Shown here: positions 7,327 through 16,212 of the stretch, one piece after another
Layout: each line of letters starts with the position of its first letter
Numbering within the stretch: the first letter of the stretch is position 1
NCBI GenBank assembly: GCA_013151025.1
Contig: JAADJC010000091.1
Span: forward strand, 38,035 to 73,895
Source: Acidobacteriota bacterium
GTDB taxonomy: Bacteria > Acidobacteriota > Holophagae > Thermotomaculales > Thermotomaculaceae
Direction: 5' to 3'
Length of the DNA: 35,861 nucleotides
Notes under the pieces: model-generated
What the model saw: only the letters and a program-made list of their open reading frames with translations
Database searches by the model: none
Told to the model about the DNA's origin: nothing
Translations under genes and position numbers: made by a program

Positions 7327-8415
7327 TCAACCTTGGTTCTGCTCTGAAAGCACAGCTTTCAGAGAGTCCATTACCATATCCGGTGTGACTGCGGTGAGAC
7401 ATTTAAGGTGGTTGCATTTTTTGTTGCGACAGGGGGAGCAGTCCACGGTAGCGGTGACAATTCTGAAGGGAGTGAACCGGGCCGGTTCGTTGACAATGGG
7501 GTCGGACGGCCCGAAGATGGTCACCACCGGTGTTCCCATCAGGGAAGCGATGTGCATGGGGCCGGTATCGCCACCGATAAAAACACGGGAAGCGCCGATA
7601 AATGCCGCCAGCTCTTTCATGGTGGTGGTGGGCAGTATCACCGGAGCTTCACTGGCGCTTTCCATCAATTGATCCACAATTCCCTCTTCGCCGGGCCCCC
7701 AGCCTATAAGTACCGGCATCTGAAGTTTCAACTGAATCATGTCTGAGAGCTTCGCGTAATTTTCCGGTGCCCATCGTTTGTACCGTCCCCGTGCCGATGT
7801 GCCGGGGTAGAGAAAAACAGCGGATTGTAACCCGATCCCGTATTTCGTAAGAAATTCCTGCGCCATTTGTTTGTCATCAGATGAGATGGGAAGGCCGGGG
7901 TTTACTTCTTTTACGTCTACGTCAAAATAACGGGCCATGAGGAAATTGCGGGTGTAGCGGGAGAGAGGACTGGATACTGCGGGGATTTTCTCATTTGTAA
8001 ACAGGGTATTCCATTCTTTCGCGATATCCTTCGGATAGCCGACCCGCCGCTTGCAAGCACTGAGCCGTCCGTACAGGCCACTTTTCAGGATACCGTGAAA
8101 GTCCACTACGAGATCATACTTTTCCCTGCGAAGTTCCCCGATGAAACGAAAAAAGGAGGGGATGCGTTTCAGAATCCCCATTTTCTTCCAGATTCTTCTG
8201 GGAACCAGTTTCAGTCCGTCAACCACCGGGAAGTCGGTCAAGATGTCGGCGCATCGATCTTCCACCAGCCAGTGAATTACAGCGTCGGGGAATGTTTTTC
8301 GAACTGCATAAACAGCCGGGGCTGTCCGCACCGCGTCCCCAATTGCGGAAAGGCGAATCACCAGAATCTTTTCCGGTACAGCTGTAGAAAGCGCCGGTTC
8401 CGTTTCTTTCTTCAT
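7327..8415 (-). CDS. Glycosyltransferase family 9 (ADP-heptose:LPS heptosyltransferase-like)
   Basis: This 362-residue protein has the GT9 GT-B architecture. The N-terminal domain begins ILVIRLSAIGDAVRT (17-31) with the catalytic-region Asp27. The C-terminal nucleotide-binding domain contains FIGGDTGPMHIA (279-290), the family signature. A Cys cluster (CSPC at 326-329, further Cys at 334 and 339) is typical of heptosyltransferases. Such enzymes add heptose from ADP-heptose to the lipopolysaccharide inner core at the inner membrane, which supports an outer membrane in the host. The start at 8415 follows GGGG very closely. No other LPS genes are adjacent, and the sugar donor is inferred from family only. 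Confidence 0.87.
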   Translation of the reverse strand: MKKETEPALSTAVPEKILVIRLSAIGDAVRTAPAVYAVRKTFPDAVIHWLVEDRCADILTDFPVVDGLKLVPRRIWKKMGILKRIPSFFRFIGELRREKYDLVVDFHGILKSGLYGRLSACKRRVGYPKDIAKEWNTLFTNEKIPAVSSPLSRYTRNFLMARYFDVDVKEVNPGLPISSDDKQMAQEFLTKYGIGLQSAVFLYPGTSARGRYKRWAPENYAKLSDMIQLKLQMPVLIGWGPGEEGIVDQLMESASEAPVILPTTTMKELAAFIGASRVFIGGDTGPMHIASLMGTPVVTIFGPSDPIVNEPARFTPFRIVTATVDCSPCRNKKCNHLKCLTAVTPDMVMDSLKAVLSEQNQG

Positions 8416-8527
8416 GGCCCCATTATTTCAAAATCCGGTCCCGAGCGCAAATCCTTCATCTGTGGCAAGGTATAAATAACTTTTGAATTGTTTGATAAAA
8501 AAAGAAGATGCTTTGAATATTCGAAAG

Positions 8528-8560
8528 GCCCTGTTCCCGGTCTGGTACCGGAAACAGGGC
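8528..8560 (-). terminator. Hairpin terminator of the etfBA-acd operon
   Basis: GCCCTGTTCCCGGT (8528-8541) pairs with ACCGGAAACAGGGC (8547-8560) with one mismatch, a 14-bp stem with a 5-base loop. It lies just after the acyl-CoA dehydrogenase stop. The T run on the minus strand is short (TTTCG). Confidence 0.75.
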
Positions 8561-8566
8561 TAAGAT

Positions 8567-10261
8567 TTATTTCAGGAAATCGTCTTTCAAACGGTCAATA
8601 TTGTCTCCATATTGTTCTTTCAGATGGAGAATTCGGTTTTCCAGATAGTTGATTCTGACATCGGATTCCATAAGAAAAAATTTCAAAATTTCCTGCCTGT
8701 CCGGGTTTTGATCCGCAATGGGCAGATACAGCTTCAGCCGGTACAGAATGGATGCCATTTCCACCAGATAAGTGGCGGCATAATCGCGGAAGTCCGGGCT
8801 TGTCATTTCGTGTACAGCGGATACGGCAGCCAGCATTTTGTCCAGAAGTGAAACCACCTTTTTCTGTTCGGTTTTCAGATCGGTGAGTTTCATTGTTCGA
8901 ACCGCTTCCATTTCCTTTTCAAAGAGTCCCTTGACGATGAAACCAATGGCTGCCACAACCTGAAGCTGGGTCGTGCCTTCATAAATATTGGTGATCCTGG
9001 CATCCCGAAGGAGGCGTTCCACTTTGAAATCTTTCATGTAGCCGACGCCGCCGTGAATCTGAAGAGAGTCATAGGCGGCCCGGTTGGCCAGTTCTGAGAG
9101 GGTGAATTTGGAAAGGGGCGTCAGGAAATCAGCAAGGGCGGTTGTCGCCCGCAGCTCAGTCTTAACCTTTTCACCCGCCTCTGCCTTCCGTTCGTAAATT
9201 TCCATCATATCTACAGCGAGGCCGGTCTGGTAAAGCAACGCCCGGCCGGTTTCGATTTCCCCCTGCATTTGCTTCAACATCTGGTAGACAGCCGGGATTT
9301 CCACAATACGTTTGCCGAACTGTTCCCGTTCATTGGCATAGGCCACCGCTTCTTCGTAGGCGGCCTGGGCAATTCCCATGGCCTGGGCGGAAACCGCCAG
9401 CCTTGCGCCGTTCATCAGGCTCATCACGTACTTGATGAGCCCGAATTTACGTTTCCCCACCAATTCTGCCGCTGCCATGTTGAATTGCAGTTCACAGGTG
9501 GGAGAACCGTGGATACCCAGTTTATTTTCAATACGTCGAACGACAATTTCCGGACTCTTTTCGCAGAGAAACATGGAGAGACCGCGTCCGCTGGTAGTGT
9601 CAGGCTCAGACCGGGCCAATACCAGCAATACATCACCGGAACCGTTGGTGATAAACCGCTTTACCCCGTCCAGGTACCATTTGCCGTCTTTTTCAATGGC
9701 TTTCAGGCTTACGGCCTGAAGATCGGACCCGGCGTCTGGTTCGGTCAATGCCATTGCGCCGGACACTTCTCCCTTCGCAAACAGGGGCAATACCCGCTGT
9801 TTCTGTTCTTCCGAACCGAATTTCTGCAGGGTTACCGCAATATCCTGAAGGCCGTAAAGGTTCATCAGGGAAGCGTCCGCCTGGCTGATCATTTCTACAA
9901 TGATGTTATTGACACTCACCGGCATGGCCAGGCCGCCGAATCGACGTTCCAGCATGGCGCCCATGTAGCCGGCCTGTGCCAGCATGTCCATGTTTTCCTG
10001 TGTTTCCGGTGCCCATGATACGACACCGTCTTCCAACCGGCAGCCCTGTTCGTCCACCGCTTCCGCACGTGGAGCGATAAACTCCCCGGCGATTTCACCG
10101 GCATTGTCCAACAGCATATTGTACCATCTCAGGGCCTCTTCCATTGACCCGAGGGAATGGGAGTTTTTCTGTTCAAACCCGTGTTCCAGGTCCCGAACCA
10201 CAGGCTCCAACGACAATTGGGAAAAATGGAGTTTGCGGCTTGAGTCGTAGTAGTTGCTCAT
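8567..10261 (-). CDS. Acyl-CoA dehydrogenase, long form
   Basis: This 564-residue FAD-dependent enzyme oxidises an acyl-CoA to the enoyl-CoA and passes electrons to ETF. Family signatures are TEPDAGSD (173-180), the middle beta-domain FITNG (203-207), QIHGGVGY (401-408) and IYEGTTQ, where Glu428 is the expected catalytic base. Typical members have about 380 residues. This one has about 50 extra at the N-terminus and about 120 at the C-terminus (after 445), largely helical, as in some longer bacterial dehydrogenases. It overlaps the etfA stop by 4 bases, so it is the third gene of an operon with its own electron acceptor. Chain-length specificity is not evident. Confidence 0.93.
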   Translation of the reverse strand: MSNYYDSSRKLHFSQLSLEPVVRDLEHGFEQKNSHSLGSMEEALRWYNMLLDNAGEIAGEFIAPRAEAVDEQGCRLEDGVVSWAPETQENMDMLAQAGYMGAMLERRFGGLAMPVSVNNIIVEMISQADASLMNLYGLQDIAVTLQKFGSEEQKQRVLPLFAKGEVSGAMALTEPDAGSDLQAVSLKAIEKDGKWYLDGVKRFITNGSGDVLLVLARSEPDTTSGRGLSMFLCEKSPEIVVRRIENKLGIHGSPTCELQFNMAAAELVGKRKFGLIKYVMSLMNGARLAVSAQAMGIAQAAYEEAVAYANEREQFGKRIVEIPAVYQMLKQMQGEIETGRALLYQTGLAVDMMEIYERKAEAGEKVKTELRATTALADFLTPLSKFTLSELANRAAYDSLQIHGGVGYMKDFKVERLLRDARITNIYEGTTQLQVVAAIGFIVKGLFEKEMEAVRTMKLTDLKTEQKKVVSLLDKMLAAVSAVHEMTSPDFRDYAATYLVEMASILYRLKLYLPIADQNPDRQEILKFFLMESDVRINYLENRILHLKEQYGDNIDRLKDDFLK

Positions 10262-11256
10262 TGTGCTTCCTCCTTCAGGTATTTGATCATAGTGGGAATC
10301 ACTTCCTTCATGTCACCGACAATTCCCATGTGAGCAATGCCAAAGATGGGAGCTTGGGGATCTGTGTTAATTGCCACAATTTTGGCCGAATCTTCCATGC
10401 CGGCCCGGTGCTGTACTGAACCGGAAATACCGCAGGCAATGTAGAGCTTCGGACGAACGACGGAACCGGTCTGGCCGATCTGCCGTTCCTTATCTACAAA
10501 ACCAAAGTCCACGGCTGCCCGGCTGGCACCCACTTCGGCGCCTAAAGCATGGGCAAGGTCAAATACAAGTTTAAAATTATCCCGGCTTCCGACACCGGCA
10601 CCGCCCGCCACAACCGTGTTGGCGGCCTGGAAATTGATGGTGGAAACCTTTGCCACAGTGGACAGAAATTTGCTTCGAATCCACTCCGGTTGCACGGTTG
10701 CATCAAAGGTTGTAATGTTCGGTTTCCGATCCAGTCCCTTTTCCGGCAGCAGCATGACCCCTTCCCGGACAGTGGACATGATGGGCCGGTGTTCCGGTGT
10801 CACAATGGTTGCCAGAATATTGCCGCCGAATGCAGGTCGTACCTGATAAAGAATCTTTCCGCTGTCCTTGAAATCATCCACGTACAACTGGGTGCAGTCC
10901 GCAGTCAATCCGGTTTTCATGGCAGAGGCAACCAGGGGGGCTACGTCCCGGCCGGTATGAGTGGCGCCGAAGAGCACAAAATCCGGTTCTTCCGCTTCAA
11001 TCATGGCTTTCAGGATATGTTTGAATGCGGTGGAATGAAGGTGGTTCAGCTCTGATGAGGTAAACTGGATCAGTCTATCCATACCGTACTGAAACAAGCG
11101 TTCCGTGTCCTCCGGCAACTGATCCCCTACAAAAAGACCGACCACCTCGCCGCTATGCTCGGCCATCAGTGAATGGGCCTTCCACGCCAGCTCCATGCTG
11201 ACATCCCGGAGCCGGTTGGTGAGGGGATTTTTTTCAACAAAAACTGCTGTCTTCAT
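10258..11256 (-). CDS. etfA: Electron transfer flavoprotein subunit alpha
   Basis: This 332-residue protein is a full-length ETF alpha. The C-terminal FAD domain carries VVAGGAGVGSRDNFKLV, GASRAAVD, the IGQTGSVVRPKLYIACGISG segment and the INTDPQAPIFGIAHMGIVGD segment. The first half has the lower-conservation nucleotide-fold domain. With EtfB it forms the soluble heterodimer that takes electrons from acyl-CoA dehydrogenases and passes them to ETF-quinone oxidoreductase or a related acceptor. It overlaps etfB upstream and the dehydrogenase downstream by 4 bases each. No extra ferredoxin domain is fused, so there is no sign of a bifurcating type from this gene alone. Confidence 0.95.
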   Translation of the reverse strand: MKTAVFVEKNPLTNRLRDVSMELAWKAHSLMAEHSGEVVGLFVGDQLPEDTERLFQYGMDRLIQFTSSELNHLHSTAFKHILKAMIEAEEPDFVLFGATHTGRDVAPLVASAMKTGLTADCTQLYVDDFKDSGKILYQVRPAFGGNILATIVTPEHRPIMSTVREGVMLLPEKGLDRKPNITTFDATVQPEWIRSKFLSTVAKVSTINFQAANTVVAGGAGVGSRDNFKLVFDLAHALGAEVGASRAAVDFGFVDKERQIGQTGSVVRPKLYIACGISGSVQHRAGMEDSAKIVAINTDPQAPIFGIAHMGIVGDMKEVIPTMIKYLKEEAQ

Positions 11257-12113
11257 CTCTCCACCTCAACATAATCTTTAACAATATTGCGGACCATTTC
11301 CTGGATACCGGTCTTATCTCTGTTGAACAACTGAAGGTCTGTGCCCTTCAGCGTAATGCTCTTGATTTTGTGCACCTTAGTTGGACTTCCGTTCAAGCCG
11401 CAACGCGCCGGGTCCAAGCCCATATCATCCAGTGTCCAGGTGGGGACAATCCAGTTATTTGCCTTCGCGTCCCCCAGATTTTCTTCCTGGAAATCCGATT
11501 CCAGTCCCGCGCGGAAAAACTGCAACATCCGGGCCGCGTTTGCAAAACGAGGCGTGTTGGCTTCAGCCGTAACCGTCAGTAGAACCGGAAAGCCCGTGCG
11601 GATCGTTTCTGAGCGGGTTTCGCCATCCCGTTCCACCACCACATGGCCACTATTGATTTCTTTCAGCTCAGTAACATATGTAACTTGATTAAAATCAATT
11701 TTTTCCGCGACCTGGGGGCCTACCTGGGCAGTATCCCCGTCAATGGCCTGGCGTCCGGCCAGCACCATCTGCACATCTCCCAGCTTTTCCACCGCTTTTG
11801 CCAGCACATAAGAAGTTGCCAGCGTATCAGCAGCGGCAAACCGGCGGTCTGAAATCAGCCAGACCCTGTCTGCACCCATGTAGAGCGCGTGCTTCAGAAT
11901 TTCCACCGCTTTCGGCGGCCCCATGGTAACCACATGTACTTCAAACCCGAGTTTTTCGCCGATTGTCAGCCCCATTTCCAGGGCATTCAGGTCTTCCGGG
12001 TTGAAAATGGCGGGAAGCGCCGCCCGGTTGACAGTCCCGTCCGGCTTCATTGCGTCACCTGTGACGTTTGCCGTATCCGGGACCTGTTTGGCGAGAACCA
12101 CAATCTTTTTCAT
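11253..12113 (-). CDS. etfB: Electron transfer flavoprotein subunit beta
   Basis: This 286-residue subunit begins MKKIVVLAKQVPDTANV, as usual for the family, and contains NPEDLNALEMGL, VTMGPPKA, the ADRVWLISD segment, LAGRQAIDGDTAQVGPQ and RDGETRSE. These are the AMP-binding and alpha-contact regions of ETF beta. The start at 12113 is set by GGAGGAGAA immediately upstream; an in-frame ATG at 12134 is less likely. It is the first gene of the etfB-etfA-acd operon and has a clear promoter upstream. Confidence 0.95.
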   Translation of the reverse strand: MKKIVVLAKQVPDTANVTGDAMKPDGTVNRAALPAIFNPEDLNALEMGLTIGEKLGFEVHVVTMGPPKAVEILKHALYMGADRVWLISDRRFAAADTLATSYVLAKAVEKLGDVQMVLAGRQAIDGDTAQVGPQVAEKIDFNQVTYVTELKEINSGHVVVERDGETRSETIRTGFPVLLTVTAEANTPRFANAARMLQFFRAGLESDFQEENLGDAKANNWIVPTWTLDDMGLDPARCGLNGSPTKVHKIKSITLKGTDLQLFNRDKTGIQEMVRNIVKDYVEVER

Positions 12114-12149
12114 TTCTCCTCCAGAATCTTCCAAACGAAGATATGGAGA

Positions 12150-12178
12150 AAATTACCAGAAAAGCCTCCGCAAGTCAA
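12150..12178 (-). promoter_or_regulatory. Sigma70-type promoter of the etfBA-acd operon
   Basis: The minus strand has TTGACT (rc of 12173-12178), a 17-base spacer and TAATTT (rc of 12150-12155), about 37 bases before the etfB start. The 12179-12311 remainder of this divergent region shows nothing else clear. Confidence 0.65.
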
Positions 12179-12311
12179 AAGAAACGCAAAGGACGGACTG
12201 TGGTGGGAAACGCTACAAGTCAAGTGATGTGGGTAAGAAGAAAAACACACAATAACAGATAAGCAACAGGCGGGCGAAAAAAGGAGGATGAAATTCTTCT
12301 TTTTGATTGCA

Positions 12312-12320
12312 TGTTATAAT
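12312..12320 (+). promoter_or_regulatory. Extended -10 promoter of gatE-gatD
   Basis: TGTTATAAT is an extended -10 element (TGN plus the consensus TATAAT). No -35 is seen at standard spacing. The leader to the ATG at 12401 would be about 75 bases. Confidence 0.5.
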
Positions 12321-12400
12321 TATAACTATGGGAATAGTTGATGTGGGAAAAACAGTTTGTATGCCCGGAATTATTTCGAACAGGTCAAGTGAGGATTGGA

Positions 12401-14380
12401 ATGAAAAAATCTGTTTCCCCTGATGAAAACTTTGCCCGAAGCAGGACGGATGTCGGTTTTGTACCCAGGGAAGAGGCGACTGACGAATGCTATCGGTCAA
12501 TGGGATTCAAGTGCGGTTTGGAGATTCACCAACAGTTGAAAACAAAGAAGAAGCTCTTTTGTCGTTGTCCTTCAGGGCATTACCAGGGCCCTGAAGAATA
12601 CGATGCCGAGATTGTCCGTCATATGCGACCCACGTTGAGTGAGTTGGGGGAATATGACGGTACGGCGTTGATGGAGTTCAAGACCCGGAAAAATATTTTT
12701 TATCGCCTGCAAAACAATACGGCTTGTACATATGAGTTTGACGATACACCGCCATTTCTTCTGAACAGGGAAGCGCTGACGATTTCAATGGAGATTGCCC
12801 TGCTTTTGAAGACGTCTGTGGTGGGTGAGGTGCATATTACCCGTAAGCAGTATCTGGACGGCAGTATTCCCACCGGTTTTCAGCGAACAGCCATTATCGG
12901 TATTGATGGACATATTCCGATTAGGAACAAGGAGATTGAGATTATTCAGATCAGTCTGGAAGAGGATTCTTGCCGGGAGGTTTCAGATATTCGTCACGAC
13001 CGTGTGTACAGAACCGACCGTCTGGGCATGCCCCTGATTGAGGCGGTGACCGGGCCCGACATGAAAACACCTGAGGAGGCGTACGAGGTTGGTCAGTATA
13101 TTCGTTTTCTGACACGGAGTACCGGCAAGGTTCGGACCGGGATCGGTGCGGCTCGGCAGGATGTAAATGTTTCGATTACAGGTGGCAGGCGCGTGGAGAT
13201 CAAGGGTGTATCGAGAATTCATGCGATCCCGAGGCTGACCCATAATGAGGCATTTCGTCAGCAGGCATTACTGCACATTCGCGACGAACTGATGGCCCGA
13301 TTCAAGCAAAAAAGGGCAGTTGATTTCAGAGAGGTTGATTTGCCGAATTCTCTGATCAGTGATGATTGGGTTCCATTGAGAAGCGCCAGAGAAAAGGGGT
13401 TTCGAATGGTGGCGGTCCGGTTGAAGGGATTCAGGTCCATCTTGTCCCATTTTACCGGGCCGGGGCGGATGTTTGCGGATGAGATTGAGGAACGATTGAA
13501 GGTAATTGCCTGTCTGGAACCGCCGTTTATGACCCATTCGGAAAAGTTGAACGGTGAGATTCCGGAGTCATTTGACAATGCGGTTCGGTCGTTACTTCAG
13601 TGCGAGGATTCCGACGCATGGGTTCTGATATGGGGGCCGAAGGAGGACATTCCGACGGCATTGGAGACGATCGGGGAGCGGTATGAGCTTGCATTTGACG
13701 GTGTCCCGGATGAAACGCGGAAGTCGATGCCGGACGGCACCACGATTTTTGAACGTGTGTTGCCGGGTCCGAACCGTATGTATCCAGACACGGATTCCGC
13801 ACCGATTGCTGTTCTGGACAGTGAGATCGAAGCGGTTCGTTCCGGTCTGCCGGATGACGTGTCCGCGATGCTTCATCAACTTAACGCGTGGCGCGTACCG
13901 CAGGATACGTATGCGTACATCCTCGGACGGAATTTGTTTCCCCTCCTTGAAACAATGATTGAACGATTTCAAGTGTCACCGGTTTTTGCCGGAACCTTGC
14001 TTGGGCACCGGTTGAAGTATCTGGAGGGTCATTTCAGTCCATCCGCCCCGTTCCACTATGAGCGAATCCTTGATCTTTTCCAGTATGTTATGGACCAGGG
14101 AATTAATCTGAACATTCTGCCGATAATGTTGAAGGAATTGTATCAGCATCCCAACATGGATTTTGATTCGATACGGTCGGCGGTGGCTTACCGGAAAACA
14201 GAGGCAGAGAATATTCACAGTCAGATTCCCATTTTAATCAAGAAGTTCCAGGAGATTCGGATTTCCGATAAATCGGATGCCGGTGTCCCGTGGGTAATGG
14301 GCCAGCTCCGCCAGATGGCACTGGGAAACATCGACCTTGCCGATTTGAGGGAGAAAATAGTGGAGGCCGCACATGCTTGA
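12401..14380 (+). CDS. gatE: Archaeal-type Glu-tRNA(Gln) amidotransferase subunit E
   Basis: This 659-residue protein is GatE, the tRNA-dependent kinase/amidotransferase subunit that activates Glu-tRNA(Gln) and amidates it with ammonia from GatD. The GatB/E core is plain: GLEIHQQL (39-46), KLFCRCP, LDGSIPTGFQRT, SLEEDSCRE, YRTDRLGMPLIE and GAARQDVNVSI. About residues 290-420 hold the AspRS-like (GAD) insertion that separates GatE from GatB. The C-terminus has the helical and YqeY-like tail domains. The start follows AGGATTGGA; an in-frame TTG at 12338 has no ribosome-binding site. About 30 residues precede the usual archaeal N-terminus. The stop overlaps gatD by 8 bases. GatDE is regarded as archaeal, so its place in this bacterial context is notable. 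Confidence 0.93.
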   Translation: MKKSVSPDENFARSRTDVGFVPREEATDECYRSMGFKCGLEIHQQLKTKKKLFCRCPSGHYQGPEEYDAEIVRHMRPTLSELGEYDGTALMEFKTRKNIFYRLQNNTACTYEFDDTPPFLLNREALTISMEIALLLKTSVVGEVHITRKQYLDGSIPTGFQRTAIIGIDGHIPIRNKEIEIIQISLEEDSCREVSDIRHDRVYRTDRLGMPLIEAVTGPDMKTPEEAYEVGQYIRFLTRSTGKVRTGIGAARQDVNVSITGGRRVEIKGVSRIHAIPRLTHNEAFRQQALLHIRDELMARFKQKRAVDFREVDLPNSLISDDWVPLRSAREKGFRMVAVRLKGFRSILSHFTGPGRMFADEIEERLKVIACLEPPFMTHSEKLNGEIPESFDNAVRSLLQCEDSDAWVLIWGPKEDIPTALETIGERYELAFDGVPDETRKSMPDGTTIFERVLPGPNRMYPDTDSAPIAVLDSEIEAVRSGLPDDVSAMLHQLNAWRVPQDTYAYILGRNLFPLLETMIERFQVSPVFAGTLLGHRLKYLEGHFSPSAPFHYERILDLFQYVMDQGINLNILPIMLKELYQHPNMDFDSIRSAVAYRKTEAENIHSQIPILIKKFQEIRISDKSDAGVPWVMGQLRQMALGNIDLADLREKIVEAAHA

Positions 14381-15755
14381 GATGTTCAAGGGATACAAGG
14401 GCGCCGCATTGAAGACACTCCAATCCTACAAGGCCCGGGTCTGGGGGGAAACGGTGATTAGCACTACTCGCGGCACGTTTACCGGGATTATTCTGCCCCG
14501 TTCGGAGAGCGACGATGACCAGCATATTGTTTTGAAGCTGGTAACCGGTTACAACGTCGGAATTACCGTGGACACGATTACGGGAATGAAAGAAATTGGT
14601 TATAGAAAGGCGAATTATAAGATTCCGGAAAAGGAATTTCCAATGTCGCCGGACAAGCCAAATGTCCGGCTGTTTGGAACCGGAGGAACCATCGCGTCTC
14701 GTCTGGACTATCGCACCGGTGCCGTTATTCCCGCCTTTTCTCCCGGCGAACTGTACGGTGCGGTACCGGAACTGGCCGACATCTGTAATCTGACGACGGA
14801 AAAGCTGTTCGGCGTGTTCAGCGAAAACATGGGTCCGGAAGAGTACAAGACACTGGCAAAGGCAATTGGTGAGGCGATTCGAGGCGGTGTGGATGGGATT
14901 GTGGTCGGGCATGGCACAGACACAATGCACCATACGGCAGCCGCTCTTTCGTTTATGGTTCAGAATTCGCCGGTGCCTATTGTGATGGTGGGTTCTCAAC
15001 GATCGTCGGACCGTCCATCATCGGATGCGGCTCTCAACCTGATTCATGCGACAACCACTGCTGCACACTCGGATATTGCCGAGGTGCTGGTGTGCATGTT
15101 TGGTCCGACGTCCGATGAATATGCACTGTTGCACCGGGGCACCCGGGTGCGAAAGATGCATTCGTCCTACCGGTCCACGTTCAGGACAATCGGTGATTAT
15201 CCGGTGGCAACGGTTCAGAAAAATGTGATTACGCCGTTGCGGGATGATTATTGCAAGCGGCGCACAGACAGGGACGTGACGATTCTGCCCTACTTTGAAG
15301 AGAAAGTGTCCCTCCTTTACTATTATCCGAACATGAGGCCAGATATTATTGATTCATTGGTGGATAATGGGTATCGGGGTATTGTGATTGCCGGGACGGG
15401 CCTTGGCCATGTGAACAAAGCAGTTTATCCGGCAATTGAACGGGCATGCCGGAAGGGTGTCGCCATTTACATGACAGTACAGACGCTGTGGGGGTATGTC
15501 CATATGTTTGTATATGATACCGGCCGGGATCTGATGGACCTGGGCATTATCCCTGCGGACAACATGCTGCCGGAAGTAGCCTATATCAAGCTGGGTTGGG
15601 CACTGGGCCAGACAGATGATCCGGAAAAGGTGAGGGAAATCATGTTGACGCCGATCAGCAGTGAAACAACTGAACGAGAGCCCTACAATGGTTATCTGAT
15701 ACTTCAGGGCGGTATCCCAGAAGTTGAAAACTTCCTCAAGACCTTTCACAAATAG
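14373..15755 (+). CDS. gatD: Archaeal-type Glu-tRNA(Gln) amidotransferase subunit D (asparaginase-like)
   Basis: This 460-residue protein joins a small beta-barrel N-terminal domain (about residues 1-85) to an L-asparaginase-fold glutaminase domain. Catalytic residues are visible: Thr106 in TGGTIAS, Thr182-Asp183 in HGTDTMHHTA, and Lys261 in RKMHSS. SSDRPSSDAALNL (211-223) matches the GatD version rather than free asparaginases. It releases ammonia from glutamine or asparagine and channels it to GatE. Length fits archaeal GatD (about 440). The start overlaps the gatE stop by 8 bases, consistent with a coupled two-subunit enzyme. A plain type I asparaginase is unlikely given the barrel domain and partner. 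Confidence 0.94.
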   Translation: MLEMFKGYKGAALKTLQSYKARVWGETVISTTRGTFTGIILPRSESDDDQHIVLKLVTGYNVGITVDTITGMKEIGYRKANYKIPEKEFPMSPDKPNVRLFGTGGTIASRLDYRTGAVIPAFSPGELYGAVPELADICNLTTEKLFGVFSENMGPEEYKTLAKAIGEAIRGGVDGIVVGHGTDTMHHTAAALSFMVQNSPVPIVMVGSQRSSDRPSSDAALNLIHATTTAAHSDIAEVLVCMFGPTSDEYALLHRGTRVRKMHSSYRSTFRTIGDYPVATVQKNVITPLRDDYCKRRTDRDVTILPYFEEKVSLLYYYPNMRPDIIDSLVDNGYRGIVIAGTGLGHVNKAVYPAIERACRKGVAIYMTVQTLWGYVHMFVYDTGRDLMDLGIIPADNMLPEVAYIKLGWALGQTDDPEKVREIMLTPISSETTEREPYNGYLILQGGIPEVENFLKTFHK

Positions 15756-15847
15756 CGGTAAATGTTTGTGGGAAGGGGAAAATCAGGAGTCAGGTAAAGG
15801 CAGATTCCAATTTAAGGTGCAGTACCCTGGCACTGAAAGAAAACCTC

Positions 15848-15885
15848 ATGCAGGCTATGATAGCCGTAGCATTTCTCGATTTTTA
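15848..15885 (+). terminator. Weak hairpin terminator after gatD
   Basis: GGCTA-TGA-TAGCC with an outer ATGC/GCAT pairing is followed by TTCTCGATTTTTA. The region between the gatD stop and this hairpin shows no gene. Confidence 0.35.
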
Positions 15886-15940
15886 CCTGTTTTCGGGTGT
15901 TTTGGTCTTCTGACGTACACGCTTTCTGGCACTTTCCCTG

Positions 15941-15969
15941 TTGACAAGTGCAGCGACCCGGTTTAGAAT
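15941..15969 (+). promoter_or_regulatory. Sigma70 promoter of the methionine operon
   Basis: TTGACA (15941-15946), an exact 17-base spacer and TAGAAT (15964-15969) predict transcription starting near 15976, just before the riboswitch aptamer. Confidence 0.85.
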
Positions 15970-15990
15970 CTGGTCCATGCTTCATTGCTT

Positions 15991-16111
15991 CTCCTGGCTA
16001 TGAAGACGGAGCGAGGGGTTCCGGCCCCCGATAACCTCCACCAACCTGTCCCGTCAGGGATAAGGTGGTCAAGACCGGATGAGAACAGTTGTTCTCAAAT
16101 AGTATGAGGAG
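15991..16111 (+). promoter_or_regulatory. SAM-I-like (S-box) riboswitch aptamer
   Basis: The order of helices fits the SAM-I class. P1 is CUCCU-GG-CUAU (15991-16000 region) pairing with AUAG...AGGAG (16099-16111). P2 is GAGG/CCUC enclosing GGGG/CCCC. P3 is ACC-A-ACC with GGU-GGU around a UCCC/GGGA hairpin, followed by CAA. P4 is the perfect hairpin GAGAAC-AGUU-GUUCUC (16081-16096). The P2 loop UCCGG (about 16020-16024) can form the expected pseudoknot with CCGGA (16075-16079). It precedes five aspartate/methionine-pathway genes and follows a strong promoter. The match was judged by eye, without a covariance model; a related SAM-clan variant is possible. Confidence 0.75.
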
Positions 16112-16212
16112 GATTTTTCTATGGTTATGTCCAGCAGCTGACAATTCAGCTTCAATGATTTCTTTGAACAGGATGCAGTTTTTTTGTGTCTGGTTCGGAA
16201 TTTGAAGAACTT

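Noticed and set aside
15756-15966. Possible small gene between gatD and the methionine promoter
   Set aside because: The frame overlaps gatD, has no start signal, and spans the weak terminator and the promoter.
16121-16185. Rho-independent terminator in the riboswitch leader (poly-T near 16174-16180)
   Set aside because: The nearest hairpin (AGCTG/CAGCT) lies too far upstream and the bases just before the T run do not form a stable stem.
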